In this document: piece by piece, positions 19,529-29,404 of the stretch
How the letters are laid out: every line of letters begins with the position of its first letter
Numbering within the stretch: the stretch's first letter is position 1
NCBI GenBank assembly: GCA_020846935.1
Contig: JADLCY010000013.1
Coordinates: 62,001-126,000, forward strand
DNA from: Gemmatimonadaceae bacterium
Lineage (GTDB): Bacteria; Gemmatimonadota; Gemmatimonadetes; Gemmatimonadales; Gemmatimonadaceae
Direction of reading: 5' to 3'
DNA: 64,000 bases
Program-made: the position numbers and the translations under genes
The notes under the pieces: model-generated
Told to the model about the DNA's origin: nothing
Database searches by the model: none
What the model saw: only the letters and a program-made list of their open reading frames with translations

Positions 19529-21463
19529 TCAGCGCCACTCGGCGCGGAGTCCAGCAAAGAGCACGCGGCGCGGTGCGTCAAAGTTCGCGACCTCCCGGTA
19601 CGCCGTGCCGAACAGGTTGTCGGCCCTCACGATGAGCCGCAGGGTTGCCGGCGCCGTGAGTGGCGTGATTCGGACCTGCGCACCCAGGTCAACCCGCGTG
19701 TAGGCCGAAAGCTCCACCGGAACCGCGGGGAACCCGCTGAAGTCCCGGTCGTCGCGCGTACCCACGCGCACGACCTGCACGTCGAGGTCGGTCCGCGATC
19801 CGGCGCGCCCGGACGCCCCAAGGGTCACGGTCTGCGACGGGCGCCGCAGCAATCGAGCGCCATGCACGAACAAGGCACCGGCACCTTCGTCAAAGCCGGC
19901 GTCGTCGACGCGCGTCCTGAGGAACGTCGCTCCCGCGCGGACTCGCGCGGTGGCCGACACCTGGTACGAACCTTCGAGCTCCAGTCCGCTCGCGCTCGCC
20001 GCAGCCACGTTGAAGTACGAGGGGTCGGTTGATGACGTGAACGTGTACTGGATCAGGTCACGAAATCGCTGGGCGAAATACGTGGCGCCGACGCTGAGCC
20101 GCTCACCGCGGCGTTCGAGGCCGGCGTCCCAGCTGGTACTGCGTTCGGGCACCAACGCGGCGTTGCCGACGGAGAAGGCGGTGTTGAACTGCTCGAAGAA
20201 GGTTGGCGCCTTGAAGGCCGTTCCCGCGGCCACGCGCAACCGAGCGTGCGCAGGCAGCGCCAGCGCCGCGCTGGCGCGCAGCGTCCGAAAGGTTCCGTAC
20301 ACATCGTTCCGGTCGATGCGCCCGCCGAGCGTATACGAGCCACGCTCACCGTGACCCATGACCTGCGCGAATGCGGCGCGCGTGATCCGGTTGGCATCGA
20401 ACCGTGACGCCTCGACCGCGTAGTTCGAGGAGTCGGACAGTCGCTGGTGCTCGGACGCCCATTCCGTGCCGAGAATAACGGCGTGCTGCGTGCGTGGTTC
20501 CCATTGCACGGTGGCGGCCACATGGCGACGGCGCATCGAGCCGTGGCTCTGGTAGGCGTGCAAACCAAGCGTATCGGCCGGTCCGTCCGCTGCGTCGTTG
20601 GTGCGACCGGCGTCGTCGAGCCAGCCGGCGGTCAGCCGCGCCGTCGTGCCCTGCCCCAGTGCACGCTCGGCGTCCACAGCGACGGACGTTCGACGATCGG
20701 CGCGCGACGCATTGCGATCCACCACGCGGCCCGCGCCGTCCGTGGGATACGCATAGCTGTTGTCCACATGACGCACGGCGATCGACGCGGGGATGGGCCC
20801 ATCCAGCGTGACACGTCCACCGGCGACGGTGTTCCGGTAGGCGTTGTTGAGCGGCAGGATGCCATCGCTCGTGTGACGGGCGAGCGACGCGGCGCCCCCC
20901 ACGAGACCAGCGGTTCCCGAGAGCGACGCATCCATCGTGCGGCCGCCGTAGCTCCCGCCGCCGGCCGCCACGTGCGCCGCGCGCCGCGCGCCGGCCCGCC
21001 GCGTGACAATCTGCACGACGCCGCTCACGGCATCACTTCCATGCACCACGCTTGCCGGTCCGCGCACGACTTCGATCCGTTCCACATCGTCGAGTGTGAG
21101 GGCACCAAGGTCCACGGCACCACCCGGGTCGTTCATGGGCACGCCGTCGACCAGAATCTTCGTGTAGTCGCTTTCGCCCCCCCTGGTAAAGAGGCTGGTC
21201 TGTGCCCCAAACGACCCACTGCGGGCGACAGCGACCCCCGGCACGCGACGCAATGCGTCGATCACGTGGGTGACGCCGGCGGCGCGGAGGGCGGCGCCAT
21301 CCAGGACACTGACGGTGGCGGTGACCCGTGAGAGCGGGACAGGCACGCGGTCGGCGGTGATCACGAGGCGAGGCAGTGCGGTGGTGTCGCCGGTGGCCTG
21401 GGCCCCGACCGTGGTGGCGATGATGGCCAGCGGGGCAAGACGGAATGCGAGCGTTCGGAGCAT
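19529..21463 (-). CDS. btuB: TonB-dependent outer-membrane receptor, probably for vitamin B12
   Basis: A 644-residue TonB-dependent receptor. It has a signal peptide (1-21, ending VGA-QA), a TonB-box-like LPRLVITA near 30, the plug domain (VIDALRRVPGVAV to GVVQIVTRRAG, about 40-160) and a 22-stranded barrel region to the end. The plug and overall size resemble BtuB. Co-transcription with a B12-type ABC importer behind a cobalamin riboswitch makes cobalamin the likely ligand. The last residue is Arg (AEWR), not the usual aromatic. It starts 21 bases after the ATPase gene. Confidence 0.88.
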   Translation of the reverse strand: MLRTLAFRLAPLAIIATTVGAQATGDTTALPRLVITADRVPVPLSRVTATVSVLDGAALRAAGVTHVIDALRRVPGVAVARSGSFGAQTSLFTRGGESDYTKILVDGVPMNDPGGAVDLGALTLDDVERIEVVRGPASVVHGSDAVSGVVQIVTRRAGARRAAHVAAGGGSYGGRTMDASLSGTAGLVGGAASLARHTSDGILPLNNAYRNTVAGGRVTLDGPIPASIAVRHVDNSYAYPTDGAGRVVDRNASRADRRTSVAVDAERALGQGTTARLTAGWLDDAGRTNDAADGPADTLGLHAYQSHGSMRRRHVAATVQWEPRTQHAVILGTEWASEHQRLSDSSNYAVEASRFDANRITRAAFAQVMGHGERGSYTLGGRIDRNDVYGTFRTLRASAALALPAHARLRVAAGTAFKAPTFFEQFNTAFSVGNAALVPERSTSWDAGLERRGERLSVGATYFAQRFRDLIQYTFTSSTDPSYFNVAAASASGLELEGSYQVSATARVRAGATFLRTRVDDAGFDEGAGALFVHGARLLRRPSQTVTLGASGRAGSRTDLDVQVVRVGTRDDRDFSGFPAVPVELSAYTRVDLGAQVRITPLTAPATLRLIVRADNLFGTAYREVANFDAPRRVLFAGLRAEWR

Positions 21464-21484
21464 GTCGGGAAAGAGTGGGAGACG

Positions 21485-22267
21485 TCAGCGATGCCGCCGA
21501 AGCGGCACGAGCATGGGAGAGCCAACCGCCGGGTCGCGACTCACGACCAGGGGCCACTGATAAACGCGTTCGAGCACTTCGCCCCGCATGACGTCGGAGG
21601 GATCACCGAATGCCGCGAGGGTGCCTGACGAGAGCAGGCCGACGCGGCGGGCAAAGCGCGCCACGAGATTGAGCTGGTGACTCACCACGAGCACGGTGCG
21701 GCCGCGCGCCGCGAGCGCGTCGAGCAACTCGAAGCAGGCCATCTCGTGGGCCACGTCGAGGAACGTCGTGGGCTCATCGAACACCACGACCGGCGTGTCC
21801 TGCGCCAGGGCGCGCGCCACGCGGACACGCTGCCACTCGCCGCCGGAGAGGGTGTCGGTCCGGCGGTCCCTCAGCGCGATGACATCGGCCTGCTCCATGG
21901 CCGCCAGCACCCAGGCGCCGTCCGCGGCATCGGCGCCCTGCCACGCATCGCGCCAGGGATGGCGGCCGAGGGCGACGTAGTCGTTCACGAGGAGCGGAAA
22001 CGCCGGCTCCTCGCGCTGCACGACCACGGCCAGAAGCCGCGCGAGATCCCGGGCGGCACCACCGGCCACCCGCGTGCCGGCAACCCGCAGGTCTCCGGCC
22101 GCGAGCGGAACGCGCCCGAGCAGCGCACGCACCAACGTGCTCTTGCCGGACCCGTTAGGCCCCACGATCGCCGTGAGCACACCGGGTTCCGCGATCAGCG
22201 AGACGCCGTGCAACGCATCGGTGTCGCTGCCCGGGTATCGCACGCGGAGCTCGCGCGCCTCGATCAT
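21485..22267 (-). CDS. btuD: B12/iron-siderophore-type ABC transporter ATPase
   Basis: A 260-residue ABC ATPase of the FecE/BtuD group that powers periplasmic uptake. Walker A GPNGSGKS is near 37-44, the signature LSGGEWQR at about 140 and Walker B VVVFDEPTTFLD follows. It overlaps the permease stop by four bases (ATGA). Operon context assigns it to cobalamin. The Walker A codons for Pro-Asn contain a GCCTAACG copy. Confidence 0.92.
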   Translation of the reverse strand: MIEARELRVRYPGSDTDALHGVSLIAEPGVLTAIVGPNGSGKSTLVRALLGRVPLAAGDLRVAGTRVAGGAARDLARLLAVVVQREEPAFPLLVNDYVALGRHPWRDAWQGADAADGAWVLAAMEQADVIALRDRRTDTLSGGEWQRVRVARALAQDTPVVVFDEPTTFLDVAHEMACFELLDALAARGRTVLVVSHQLNLVARFARRVGLLSSGTLAAFGDPSDVMRGEVLERVYQWPLVVSRDPAVGSPMLVPLRRHR

Positions 22268-23241
22268 CGCGCGCTCCGCAGCTGACGCAGGAAGAACGGC
22301 ACGCCGAGCAGCGCCGTGATCGCGCCCAGGGGCAACTCGGTGGGCGCACGTGCCGTGCGTGCGGCCAGGTCGGCCACGAGCACCAGCGCGCCGCCAGCGG
22401 CCGCGGCCACCACGATGGTCCGTCGGCTGCTTCCGACGCCCACAAGCCCGCGCGCCACGTGCGGAACGATCAGGCCGACAAAGCCGACCAGACCCGAGGC
22501 GGCGACCGTCGCCGCGGCCAGCAGTGAGGCAAGCACGAAGAACCGCACGGCCGCCCGCTCGGGCGTCACCCCAAGGGAGGCCGCCGTCTCCGGGCCCAGC
22601 GCGAGCACATCGAGCTCACGCGCGTAGTGCACGAGGCAGCCACCGAGCCCCACGACGGCTGCACCCAGCCACGCCACGTCGGCCCAACGCGCCGCAGCGA
22701 TCGATCCCATCATCCACCACAGGGCGTTGCGCTGCGCGGTCGGTGTGCTCTGGGCGAGCACCACCATGATCACCGCGTTGGCGAACGCACCAGTGACCAC
22801 GCCGGCCATGAGCAGCGTCGCCGGATGCCGCGCGCCGTACCGGTCGCGCCCGAGGCCGAGCACCACCACGATCGCTGCCAGCGCGCCGAGGAACGCGAAG
22901 GCGGCCAGTCCGCCCGTGCCTTGCACCCCAAGGCCCACGGCAAGCACCGCACCGACGGCGGCCCCCCCGGACACGCCGAGCAGATAGGGCTCGGCAAGTC
23001 CATTCCGGAGCGACGACTGCATGGCCGTGCCGCTGGCCCCGAGCGCGGCGCCGACCAGGATGCCTAACGCGGTTCGTGGCAGACGGAGGTCGCGGACAAT
23101 GGTGAGCGTGGCCGCGGCGCCCTCGCCGCGCAGCGCCGCCCACACGTCGGCCGGAGCGATCGCCACGGCACCGAACGACACGCTCGCGAGCGCGGCGACG
23201 ACCAGCACCACGATCAGGCCAACCAGCGATCCCGCGCGCAT
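22264..23241 (-). CDS. btuC: B12-type ABC transporter permease (FecCD family)
   Basis: A 325-residue permease with about ten membrane helices, FecCD/BtuC family. Recognisable are the segments LRLPRTALGILVGAALG, GVSGGAAVGAVL and the C-terminal GFVGLIVPHVARGLVG that contacts the ATPase. It lies one base after btuF and overlaps btuD. Together with both it forms an inner-membrane importer for cobalamin or a similar chelate. The riboswitch favours cobalamin. Confidence 0.92.
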   Translation of the reverse strand: MRAGSLVGLIVVLVVAALASVSFGAVAIAPADVWAALRGEGAAATLTIVRDLRLPRTALGILVGAALGASGTAMQSSLRNGLAEPYLLGVSGGAAVGAVLAVGLGVQGTGGLAAFAFLGALAAIVVVLGLGRDRYGARHPATLLMAGVVTGAFANAVIMVVLAQSTPTAQRNALWWMMGSIAAARWADVAWLGAAVVGLGGCLVHYARELDVLALGPETAASLGVTPERAAVRFFVLASLLAAATVAASGLVGFVGLIVPHVARGLVGVGSSRRTIVVAAAAGGALVLVADLAARTARAPTELPLGAITALLGVPFFLRQLRSAR

Positions 23242-23242
23242 C

Positions 23243-24109
23243 TCAGCGCCTCACCTTCGCCAACAGGTCGGCCAGCGATGCGGCGGCGGCACCAAGCCTC
23301 GACGAGGGCTGCGAGACGAGCGTCGTATCAAAGCCGAGCACCCGTCCCTCGCGCACGGCGCGCAGGCCTTTCCACCCTGGCTCCGCGCGCCATCGCAACG
23401 CGCTCACCGGGCTGGCCAGCACGACGTCGGGGTCGCGCCGCACCACATCCTCGAACGACACGGTGAGCGACGGCGCCGGTGACTCGCCATAGACGTTTTC
23501 GCCGCCGGCGATGCGGACCAGCTCAGAGAGGTAGCTGCCGCCTCCAATGGTCATGAGCGGTTGGTCCCAGACGGGGATGAACACGCGCAGGGCCGGCGTG
23601 TGACGCGCGCGCTGGCGCACGGCATCGAGTTCGCGACGGATGGTGGCGGTCAGCGAATCGGCGCGGGAACGCGCACCCACCAGCACACCCAGCGAGTCGA
23701 CCGCTCGCAGGTAGTCGTCGATGGTGTCGATGCGCAGCGCCACCACGTTGATGCCGGTGCGCTGCAGGCCGTCGATCGACGCGGCGTTGTCGCTCGCGGC
23801 ATACAGCACCACGAGGTCCGGGCGAAGCGCGATGATGCGCTCCAGACTCGGTCGGATCGCGTCGCCGACGTCGGGCACCTGACGCACGGTCTCCGGCCAC
23901 GTGTCCCACCTGGATCGGCCGACCAACCGATCGAGCGCACCGAGCGACGCGAGGATCTCCGTGCCGCTTGGCCCAAGCGAGACTATGCGCTGCGGGCTGC
24001 CGCTCGTCCGGCGATCCGTCTGAAGCGACTCCGCGCGCCCGCACGCGGCCGCGAGCAGCAGCAGCGCCGCGTACGTGACGGACAGGATCCGGAAAAACAG
24101 AACGGACAT
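23243..24109 (-). CDS. btuF: B12-binding periplasmic lipoprotein
   Basis: A substrate-binding protein of the BtuF/FepB fold, 288 residues. Residues 1-22 form a lipoprotein signal peptide with lipobox LAAAC. The family motif RIVSLGPSGTEILASLGALDRLVGRS and the long backbone helix (RADSLTATIRRELDAVRQRA) are clear. The ATG at 24109 has GGGAG five bases upstream. That ribosome site can pair with CTCC at 24124-24127, forming a small hairpin likely to be the expression platform of the upstream riboswitch. It is the first gene of the btuFCDB operon. Confidence 0.92.
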   Translation of the reverse strand: MSVLFFRILSVTYAALLLLAAACGRAESLQTDRRTSGSPQRIVSLGPSGTEILASLGALDRLVGRSRWDTWPETVRQVPDVGDAIRPSLERIIALRPDLVVLYAASDNAASIDGLQRTGINVVALRIDTIDDYLRAVDSLGVLVGARSRADSLTATIRRELDAVRQRARHTPALRVFIPVWDQPLMTIGGGSYLSELVRIAGGENVYGESPAPSLTVSFEDVVRRDPDVVLASPVSALRWRAEPGWKGLRAVREGRVLGFDTTLVSQPSSRLGAAAASLADLLAKVRR

Positions 24110-24214
24110 TGCAGCTCCCGAGTGGAGAGAATGTCCGCGGACGCGTCGTCGACGACCGGAAGGTCGCCACGCCCAGCGATCCTCCCCCGAAGATCGATCA
24201 TGTGGCTCGGACGG

Positions 24215-24345
24215 AGGTCGTCTCCTGGCTTCGGGCACCGTGTTCGCCTTCCCGACCGCAGAGGCCAGTGGCGCGTGAACACGGCGAGATGCCCGTTACA
24301 GTGGCGGGGCCGCACCGGCATTGCACCGGTTTCCGTTTCCGCCGT
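24215..24345 (-). ncRNA. Cobalamin riboswitch
   Basis: Reading the minus strand, the conserved B12-box core is present almost completely: AAACCGGTGCAATGCCGG, then GCGGCCCCGCCACTGTAACG, GCCACTGG, GGGAAGGCG and finally CCGAAGCCAGGAGACGACC. This order matches AdoCbl-type riboswitches. About 90 bases further, a hairpin covering the btuF ribosome site suggests translational control, off when cobalamin is bound. A weak promoter candidate (TTGCCG, 17 bases, TAGGTT at 24397-24369) lies inside the end of the upstream gene. Confidence 0.93.
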
Positions 24346-24371
24346 CCGACGTTTCAGTTGTTGAGGGGAAC

Positions 24372-25502
24372 CTATGGACGATCCTGATCGCCGGCAAGCG
24401 CCGCATCGAGTTCGGCCTGGAGCCCCGCTCGATAGTCACGGAGTGCGGCGTGCGACGCGACGGCGGTGGCGCTGTCGGCCAGCGTGGCATCGACGCCGGC
24501 GATCGCCCCCCGCAGTTCGTCGGTGCGCGACCGTGGAGGCGGCGCCGCAGCCACCACCACTGGCGCCGGACGCCGACGCAACGACCACCCGATCGCGCCT
24601 AACGCGGCGACTGAGAGGGCGGCCAGCCAGCCCCAGCGCGCAACGCCGCCCCCCGCGGCCGAGGGGACGAGCACCTCGAGACGGCGCCCCCGCGGCAGAT
24701 CCCGCCCCAGAAAGCGCACGAACGAGCGGCCCTCACTGGAGACCGCACCGAGCGCGGCCAGGCTGTCCCCCTCGGCACGCGCGGCCGGCTCCTCCAGCAG
24801 TACCTCGACCACGGCGACCGTATCGTTGAGGGTGACGCCAAGCGGGAAGGCGCGAGGTGGAAGCAGGTAGCTCACGGCCAACTGCCGAATGCCGGGCGAC
24901 ATCGGCGCCACGACCCCCAGGCCGCCAGGCACCGCCACCACCGCGTCCCCCGTGAAGTCGCCCTGCGCGGCCCGCGCATCGCGTGCCAGCTCCGGCAGCT
25001 CGGCCACGAACGATGGCTGCGCCGGGGACCCGAGTCGCGTCAGCACGGTGTCGTTTGACAGTTCGTATACGTCGAGGATCGTCCGGTTGCCGTCCGCATC
25101 GGGCGCGGATACGACCAGATGCCGGCCGGTGACGCGAATGCGGACGGGCGCCGACGTGGTATCGAAGACCTCGATCTCCCCGTCGGCCGACGGATCACCC
25201 GCGCGAACGGGCGACGCGAAATAAGCGAGCCCGCCGTGGCGTGTGGTTGGCAGGTACATCGCCTGCGTGTCGGGCGACGCCACGCGGAAGCGATACCGGC
25301 CGAAGCGATCGGCGCGCGCGGAATCCACCGGCCCCGCGGACGATGCCCCGATGCGGTGCAGGGTGACCATGGTACCGGGGAGTGCGATCGGTCCCCGCGT
25401 CGTGACGCGCACCACGCGTCCCTGAACCACCGTGGGTGATTGTGCCCCCGCCGCGCTTCCGATCGCGAGGAGCATGGCGCACGCGCCACGGACCATGCTC
25501 AC
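24372..25502 (-). CDS. Exported protein with carboxypeptidase-like regulatory domain and C-terminal membrane anchor
   Basis: A 376-residue protein of unknown role. There is a signal peptide at 1-20 (ending AAGA-QSP), a beta-sandwich segment similar to carboxypeptidase regulatory domains at about 25-110 (VVQGRVVRVTTRGPIALPGTMVTLHR), further beta-rich sequence, one membrane helix at about 288-308 and a helical cytoplasmic tail of about 65 residues. The topology is therefore periplasmic sensor or adaptor with an inner-membrane anchor. It overlaps the preceding gene by four bases and ends just before the cobalamin riboswitch. Confidence 0.7.
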   Translation of the reverse strand: MSMVRGACAMLLAIGSAAGAQSPTVVQGRVVRVTTRGPIALPGTMVTLHRIGASSAGPVDSARADRFGRYRFRVASPDTQAMYLPTTRHGGLAYFASPVRAGDPSADGEIEVFDTTSAPVRIRVTGRHLVVSAPDADGNRTILDVYELSNDTVLTRLGSPAQPSFVAELPELARDARAAQGDFTGDAVVAVPGGLGVVAPMSPGIRQLAVSYLLPPRAFPLGVTLNDTVAVVEVLLEEPAARAEGDSLAALGAVSSEGRSFVRFLGRDLPRGRRLEVLVPSAAGGGVARWGWLAALSVAALGAIGWSLRRRPAPVVVAAAPPPRSRTDELRGAIAGVDATLADSATAVASHAALRDYRAGLQAELDAALAGDQDRP

Positions 25503-26032
25503 GGGTTGAACTTGCCGAAGTCCTCCGGTCTCAGACCGGCGAGGTACTGCTTGAGCTGCTCGGCGCTCATCTCCTCCGTGGACTGCGGCAACTCGGTCGG
25601 CGGGACCACGGTGTCGTCGTCATCGTCCGCTTCGTCAGGCGGGTCGAGGAGCAGCGACTCGGAGGCGTAGATGGGCGACGCGGTGCGCAGGGCGATGGCG
25701 ATGCTGTCGGACGGGCGGGCATCGACCTGGTAGAGTTCGCCGTCGCGCGCGAGGTGCAACTCGGCGTAATACGTCCGGTGCTCGACGCGTGTGATATTCA
25801 CGCGCTGCAGCGTCGCGCCGAGCCCGACGATGAGGCTCTTGCAGAGGTCATGCGTCAGCGGACGTTCCTTTCGCACGCTGTTGATCTCGAGCAGGATCGA
25901 CTCCGCCTCGGGCTGGCCGATCCAGATGGGCAGGATGCGGTCGCCGTCCTTCTCGCGAAGGATGACCACGTAGGTGTTTGACGATCCGTCGAGCCCCAGT
26001 CGGGCGACGGCAACTTCAACCAGCGGATCCAT
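25499..26032 (-). CDS. Bifunctional nuclease (BFN/DUF151) family protein
   Basis: A 177-residue member of the BFN (DUF151) family, found fused to UVR domains or alone. Some plant homologues cut DNA and RNA. The family block VVILREKDGDRILPIWIGQPEAESI is at about 22-46 and DARPSDSIAIALR near 104-116. The C-terminal 45 residues are acidic (including DDDDD) and extend beyond the usual domain. It begins 27 bases after metK. The biochemical activity in bacteria is not settled. Confidence 0.85.
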   Translation of the reverse strand: MDPLVEVAVARLGLDGSSNTYVVILREKDGDRILPIWIGQPEAESILLEINSVRKERPLTHDLCKSLIVGLGATLQRVNITRVEHRTYYAELHLARDGELYQVDARPSDSIAIALRTASPIYASESLLLDPPDEADDDDDTVVPPTELPQSTEEMSAEQLKQYLAGLRPEDFGKFNP

Positions 26033-26059
26033 GCCCCGGGCGTTGCTGCGGTCTCTGAA

Positions 26060-27262
26060 CTATCGCACGGACCGCTTGAGTTCAGCAACCTTGTCCAGGC
26101 GCTCCCACGTGAAGGCGGTCGCGGTCACTTTGCGTGCCTTCTTGCCGTTCCCGTCCGCGGTGGTGTAGACGAGCTTCTCGGACGCACGCCCGAAGTGTCC
26201 GTACGCCGCCGTGGGAGAGTAGATCGGCTTGCGCAGGTCGAGCGCCTTCATGATGCCCTTGGGCGTGAGATCGAAGCAATCGCGGATGGCCCTGGCAATC
26301 ACCGGATCGGGCAGCTCGCTCGTCCCGAAGGTATTCACCATCACGCTGACCGGTTCGGCCACACCGATCGCGTAGGCGACCTGCACCTCGCAGCGCCGCG
26401 CGAGTCCGGCGCCCACCACGTTCTTTGCCACCCATCGCGCCGCGTAGCACGCCGAGCGATCCACCTTTGATGGATCCTTGCCGCTGAACGCGCCACCGCC
26501 GTGGCGACCCATCCCGCCGTACGTGTCCACGATGATCTTGCGGCCCGTGAGGCCCGCGTCTCCCTGCGGTCCGCCCACGACGAAGCGGCCGGTCGGGTTG
26601 ATGTGGTACGTTGGCTTCTGCTTGCGCCACTCCTTCGGGATGGCGGGTTCGATGATCTCGGCAATCACCGCGCGACGGATCTTTTCAGACGAGGCTCCCT
26701 CGTCGTGCTGCGTCGACACCACCACCGTGTCCACCGCGACCGGACGATCACCGTCGTAGGCCACGGTGACCTGCGCCTTGCCGTCCGGACGGAGCCACTT
26801 GAGGTGGCCCGCCTTCCGGTGATCTGCCAGCGCTCTGGTGAGGCGATGCGAAAGCAGGATCGCGGCGGGCATCATCTCTTCGGTCTCGTCGGTCGCGTAG
26901 CCGAACATCATGCCCTGATCGCCGGCACCTCCCGTGTCCACGCCCATGGCAATGTCGGGCGACTGCTTGTCGATCGTGCTCATGACCGCACACGTCTGCG
27001 AGTCGAAGCCGAACGAGGCGCTGGTGTACCCGATGCGTTCGATCGTGCCGCGCACGATCCGCGGGATGTCGACCCACGTGTCCGTCGTGATCTCTCCGGC
27101 CACGACCGCCAGTCCCGTCGTCACGAGGGTCTCGCACGCGACACGGGCCATGGGATCGTCGGCCAGGATGGCGTCGAGGACAGCGTCGGAAATGGCGTCA
27201 GCCACCTTGTCCGGATGACCCTCGGTCACCGATTCGGACGTGAAGAGCACGCGTTCAGTCAC
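26060..27262 (-). CDS. metK: S-adenosylmethionine synthetase
   Basis: MetK makes SAM from methionine and ATP. The product is 400 residues from the GTG at 27262 ([19 protein letters not shown]). The methionine-binding GHPDK, the hexapeptide region [12 protein letters not shown] and the phosphate loop GGGAFSGKD are all present. The open frame extends 43 codons upstream, but that part is Pro/Gly-rich and lacks homology, so it is excluded. I looked for a SAM riboswitch in the 112-base leader and did not recognise one. Confidence 0.95.
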   Translation of the reverse strand: MTERVLFTSESVTEGHPDKVADAISDAVLDAILADDPMARVACETLVTTGLAVVAGEITTDTWVDIPRIVRGTIERIGYTSASFGFDSQTCAVMSTIDKQSPDIAMGVDTGGAGDQGMMFGYATDETEEMMPAAILLSHRLTRALADHRKAGHLKWLRPDGKAQVTVAYDGDRPVAVDTVVVSTQHDEGASSEKIRRAVIAEIIEPAIPKEWRKQKPTYHINPTGRFVVGGPQGDAGLTGRKIIVDTYGGMGRHGGGAFSGKDPSKVDRSACYAARWVAKNVVGAGLARRCEVQVAYAIGVAEPVSVMVNTFGTSELPDPVIARAIRDCFDLTPKGIMKALDLRKPIYSPTAAYGHFGRASEKLVYTTADGNGKKARKVTATAFTWERLDKVAELKRSVR

Positions 27263-27299
27263 GGGGAGTGGGGGATGAGTCGGCTCGATCTGGGCGGGA

Positions 27300-27372
27300 T
27301 TCGTGCCACGGAACGATACACCGACCCCAGCGGGTACGGCACTGCCGACGTCGGCGCGGGTTCTCCCCGACG
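27300..27372 (-). other. Hairpin region between ptsI and metK
   Basis: Just after the ptsI stop, the minus strand contains CGTCGG and CCGACG separated by about 14 bases, a six-pair stem, followed by further complementary GC-rich segments but no T-run. It could be a weak terminator, an mRNA processing site or a metK leader structure. I cannot decide which. Confidence 0.3.
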
Positions 27373-27374
27373 CC

Positions 27375-29138
27375 TCAGAGCCCGCCCTCACGAATGAACG
27401 CGACGTTACCGAAGGCCGCCTTGAGTCGGAACTCCAGCTGAGCGCGCGCCTCGTTGGCCGTGCGCGCGCTCACCGCGGCCGCCGCGGCCTCGCGGGCAAA
27501 TGACGCGCTGACGCCACGAATGATGCGTTTGACCAGCGGCACCGAGCGGGGATTCACGCTGAGCTGACGGATGCCGAGCCCGAGGAGCGCAAAGGCCATG
27601 AGCGGTTCCGACGCCATTTCTCCGCAGACACTGACTTCGAGACCGTGTGCCCCCGCGACCTCCGCGGTGCGCTGAATGAGGCGCAGGACCGCGGGATGCA
27701 GTGGGGTATAGCGCGAGGCCAGGTTGGCGTTGCCCCGATCGACGGCCAGCGTGTATTGCACCAGATCGTTGGTCCCGATCGAAAAGAACTGTGCGTCCTC
27801 GAGGAAGGCGTCGATGGCGACGGCAGCGGCCGGCGTTTCGATCATGACGCCGAGCGGAACGTCCCGTTTGAACGGCACACCCCGGGCTTCGAGCTCCTGC
27901 ATGCACTCGCGCAGGAGCTGGCGCGTCGCCCGCACCTCGTCGAGGGTCACGACGAGCGGCAGCAGGATACGCACGTCGCCATGCACGGCGGCCCGCAGGA
28001 GCGCGCGCAGCTGCACCTTGAAGAGTTCGGTCTCGTCGAGGCACATGCGGATCGCCCGCCAGCCCAGGAACGGGTTGGGCTCGTGGGGAAATCCACCGAC
28101 CGGCAGCTTGTCGCCGCCGATGTCGTAGGTGCGAATGACCACGGGGTGCCCGCCAAAGGGACGCAGCACCTTCACGTACTCCTCGTATTGCTCCTCTTCG
28201 TCGGGCAACGTGGTGCGGCCGAGCACGAGGAACTCGGTGCGCATGAGCCCCACGCCCTCGGCGCCGCTGCGCGCCGCCTGCTCGGCTTCATCGGGGAGAT
28301 CGACGTTGGCGCGCACCGTGAGCAGCACGCCATCGGTCGTGACGGCTTCGGCGTCGACCAGCTTCTGCAGCTCCGCCTCATCCTGGGCTTCGAGCTGCGC
28401 ACGATGCCGGAACGTGTCGACCTCGGCGTCGCTGGGATTGACGATCAGCATGCCGCTCGAGCCGTCGAGCACGAGCGTTTCGTCGCCGCGAAGCCGCGTG
28501 GTCGCGTCACGAAGGCCGACGACCGCCGGAATGCCGAGTGAGCGCGCGAGGATGGCCACGTGCGACGTGCGCGTGCCCGAATCGGTGGCGATGCCGGCGA
28601 TCGACTCGCGATCGATCTGCATCGTCAGGCTCGGCGTGAGGTCGTGCGTGACGAGGATCGCGTTCGCTCCCGGGGCCAGTTCCACCGGATCGTGATCGCC
28701 GAGGCCGAGGAGGATGGAAAGCACGCGGATGTGCAGGTCGGTCAGATCACCGACGCGCTCGCGCATCATCGGGACGCTGCTGCGGGCGAAATGCTGCCGC
28801 CAGTCGAGCATCACCACGTCGAACGCCTTCTCGGCGCCGATGTTCTGGCGGATGTACGCCTCCACCCGCGAGGTGATGTCTCCATCGTCGAGCATGTGGA
28901 GCTGGACTTCGAAGATCGCGGCTTCTTCGGGACCGGCGCGTCGTTCGGCCCGCGCTTTCACCTGGACAAGGCGAGCCTTGGCCTTCGTCACCGCCTCGCG
29001 GTAGCGCGCCAGCTCCGAGGGAACGTCGTCGTCGGCGATGATGCGATGCGGCACGTCGGGCACTTCCCAGTGCAGGAGGTGCACGCGCCCGACCACGATA
29101 CCGGGTGACGCCGGGATGCCGGTGAGGGCGCGCTCCAT
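27375..29138 (-). CDS. ptsI: Phosphotransferase system Enzyme I
   Basis: EI transfers phosphate from PEP to HPr, 587 residues. The phosphorylated His193 lies in [16 protein letters not shown]-domain motifs include [10 protein letters not shown], the Arg-bearing [10 protein letters not shown] and [18 protein letters not shown], and CGEMAS contains the active-site Cys. The ATG at 29138 overlaps the HPr stop by one base, with GGAG five bases upstream. It is the last gene of the long overlapping string that starts near 43.1 kb. Confidence 0.95.
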   Translation of the reverse strand: MERALTGIPASPGIVVGRVHLLHWEVPDVPHRIIADDDVPSELARYREAVTKAKARLVQVKARAERRAGPEEAAIFEVQLHMLDDGDITSRVEAYIRQNIGAEKAFDVVMLDWRQHFARSSVPMMRERVGDLTDLHIRVLSILLGLGDHDPVELAPGANAILVTHDLTPSLTMQIDRESIAGIATDSGTRTSHVAILARSLGIPAVVGLRDATTRLRGDETLVLDGSSGMLIVNPSDAEVDTFRHRAQLEAQDEAELQKLVDAEAVTTDGVLLTVRANVDLPDEAEQAARSGAEGVGLMRTEFLVLGRTTLPDEEEQYEEYVKVLRPFGGHPVVIRTYDIGGDKLPVGGFPHEPNPFLGWRAIRMCLDETELFKVQLRALLRAAVHGDVRILLPLVVTLDEVRATRQLLRECMQELEARGVPFKRDVPLGVMIETPAAAVAIDAFLEDAQFFSIGTNDLVQYTLAVDRGNANLASRYTPLHPAVLRLIQRTAEVAGAHGLEVSVCGEMASEPLMAFALLGLGIRQLSVNPRSVPLVKRIIRGVSASFAREAAAAAVSARTANEARAQLEFRLKAAFGNVAFIREGGL

Positions 29139-29404
29139 CAGGACTCCCCGAACCGCCCGGAGATGAGGGTCGTGAGCGCGGCCAGCGCATCGTCGGCGTC
29201 CGGGCCGTCGGCCCGGAGCGTCAGCGTGGCGCCACACTCGGCGGCCAGCATCATGACCCCCATGATGCTCTTGCCGTTCACCTCGAGGTCGTCGCGCAGC
29301 ATGGTGATCTGGCTCCGGTAGCGGGCCGCCAGCTTGACGATCTCCGCCGCGGGCCGGGCGTGGATGCCGTTCTTGTTCGTGACCTGGACCGAGCGTTCGA
29401 TCAT
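29138..29404 (-). CDS. ptsH: Phosphocarrier protein HPr
   Basis: HPr of 88 residues. Both regulatory positions are conserved in the standard numbering: His15 in GIHARPAAE (phosphorylated by EI) and Ser46 in NGKSIMGVMML (target of HPr kinase). With hprK 2.3 kb upstream in the same string, HPr can serve both sugar transport and HprK-dependent signalling. The ATG overlaps the EIID stop by four bases. Confidence 0.95.
   Translation of the reverse strand: MIERSVQVTNKNGIHARPAAEIVKLAARYRSQITMLRDDLEVNGKSIMGVMMLAAECGATLTLRADGPDADDALAALTTLISGRFGES

Noticed and set aside
27263-27374. SAM riboswitch ahead of metK
   Set aside because: The leader has GC-rich hairpins but I could not match any SAM or SAH riboswitch core, and ptsI lies only 112 bases upstream.
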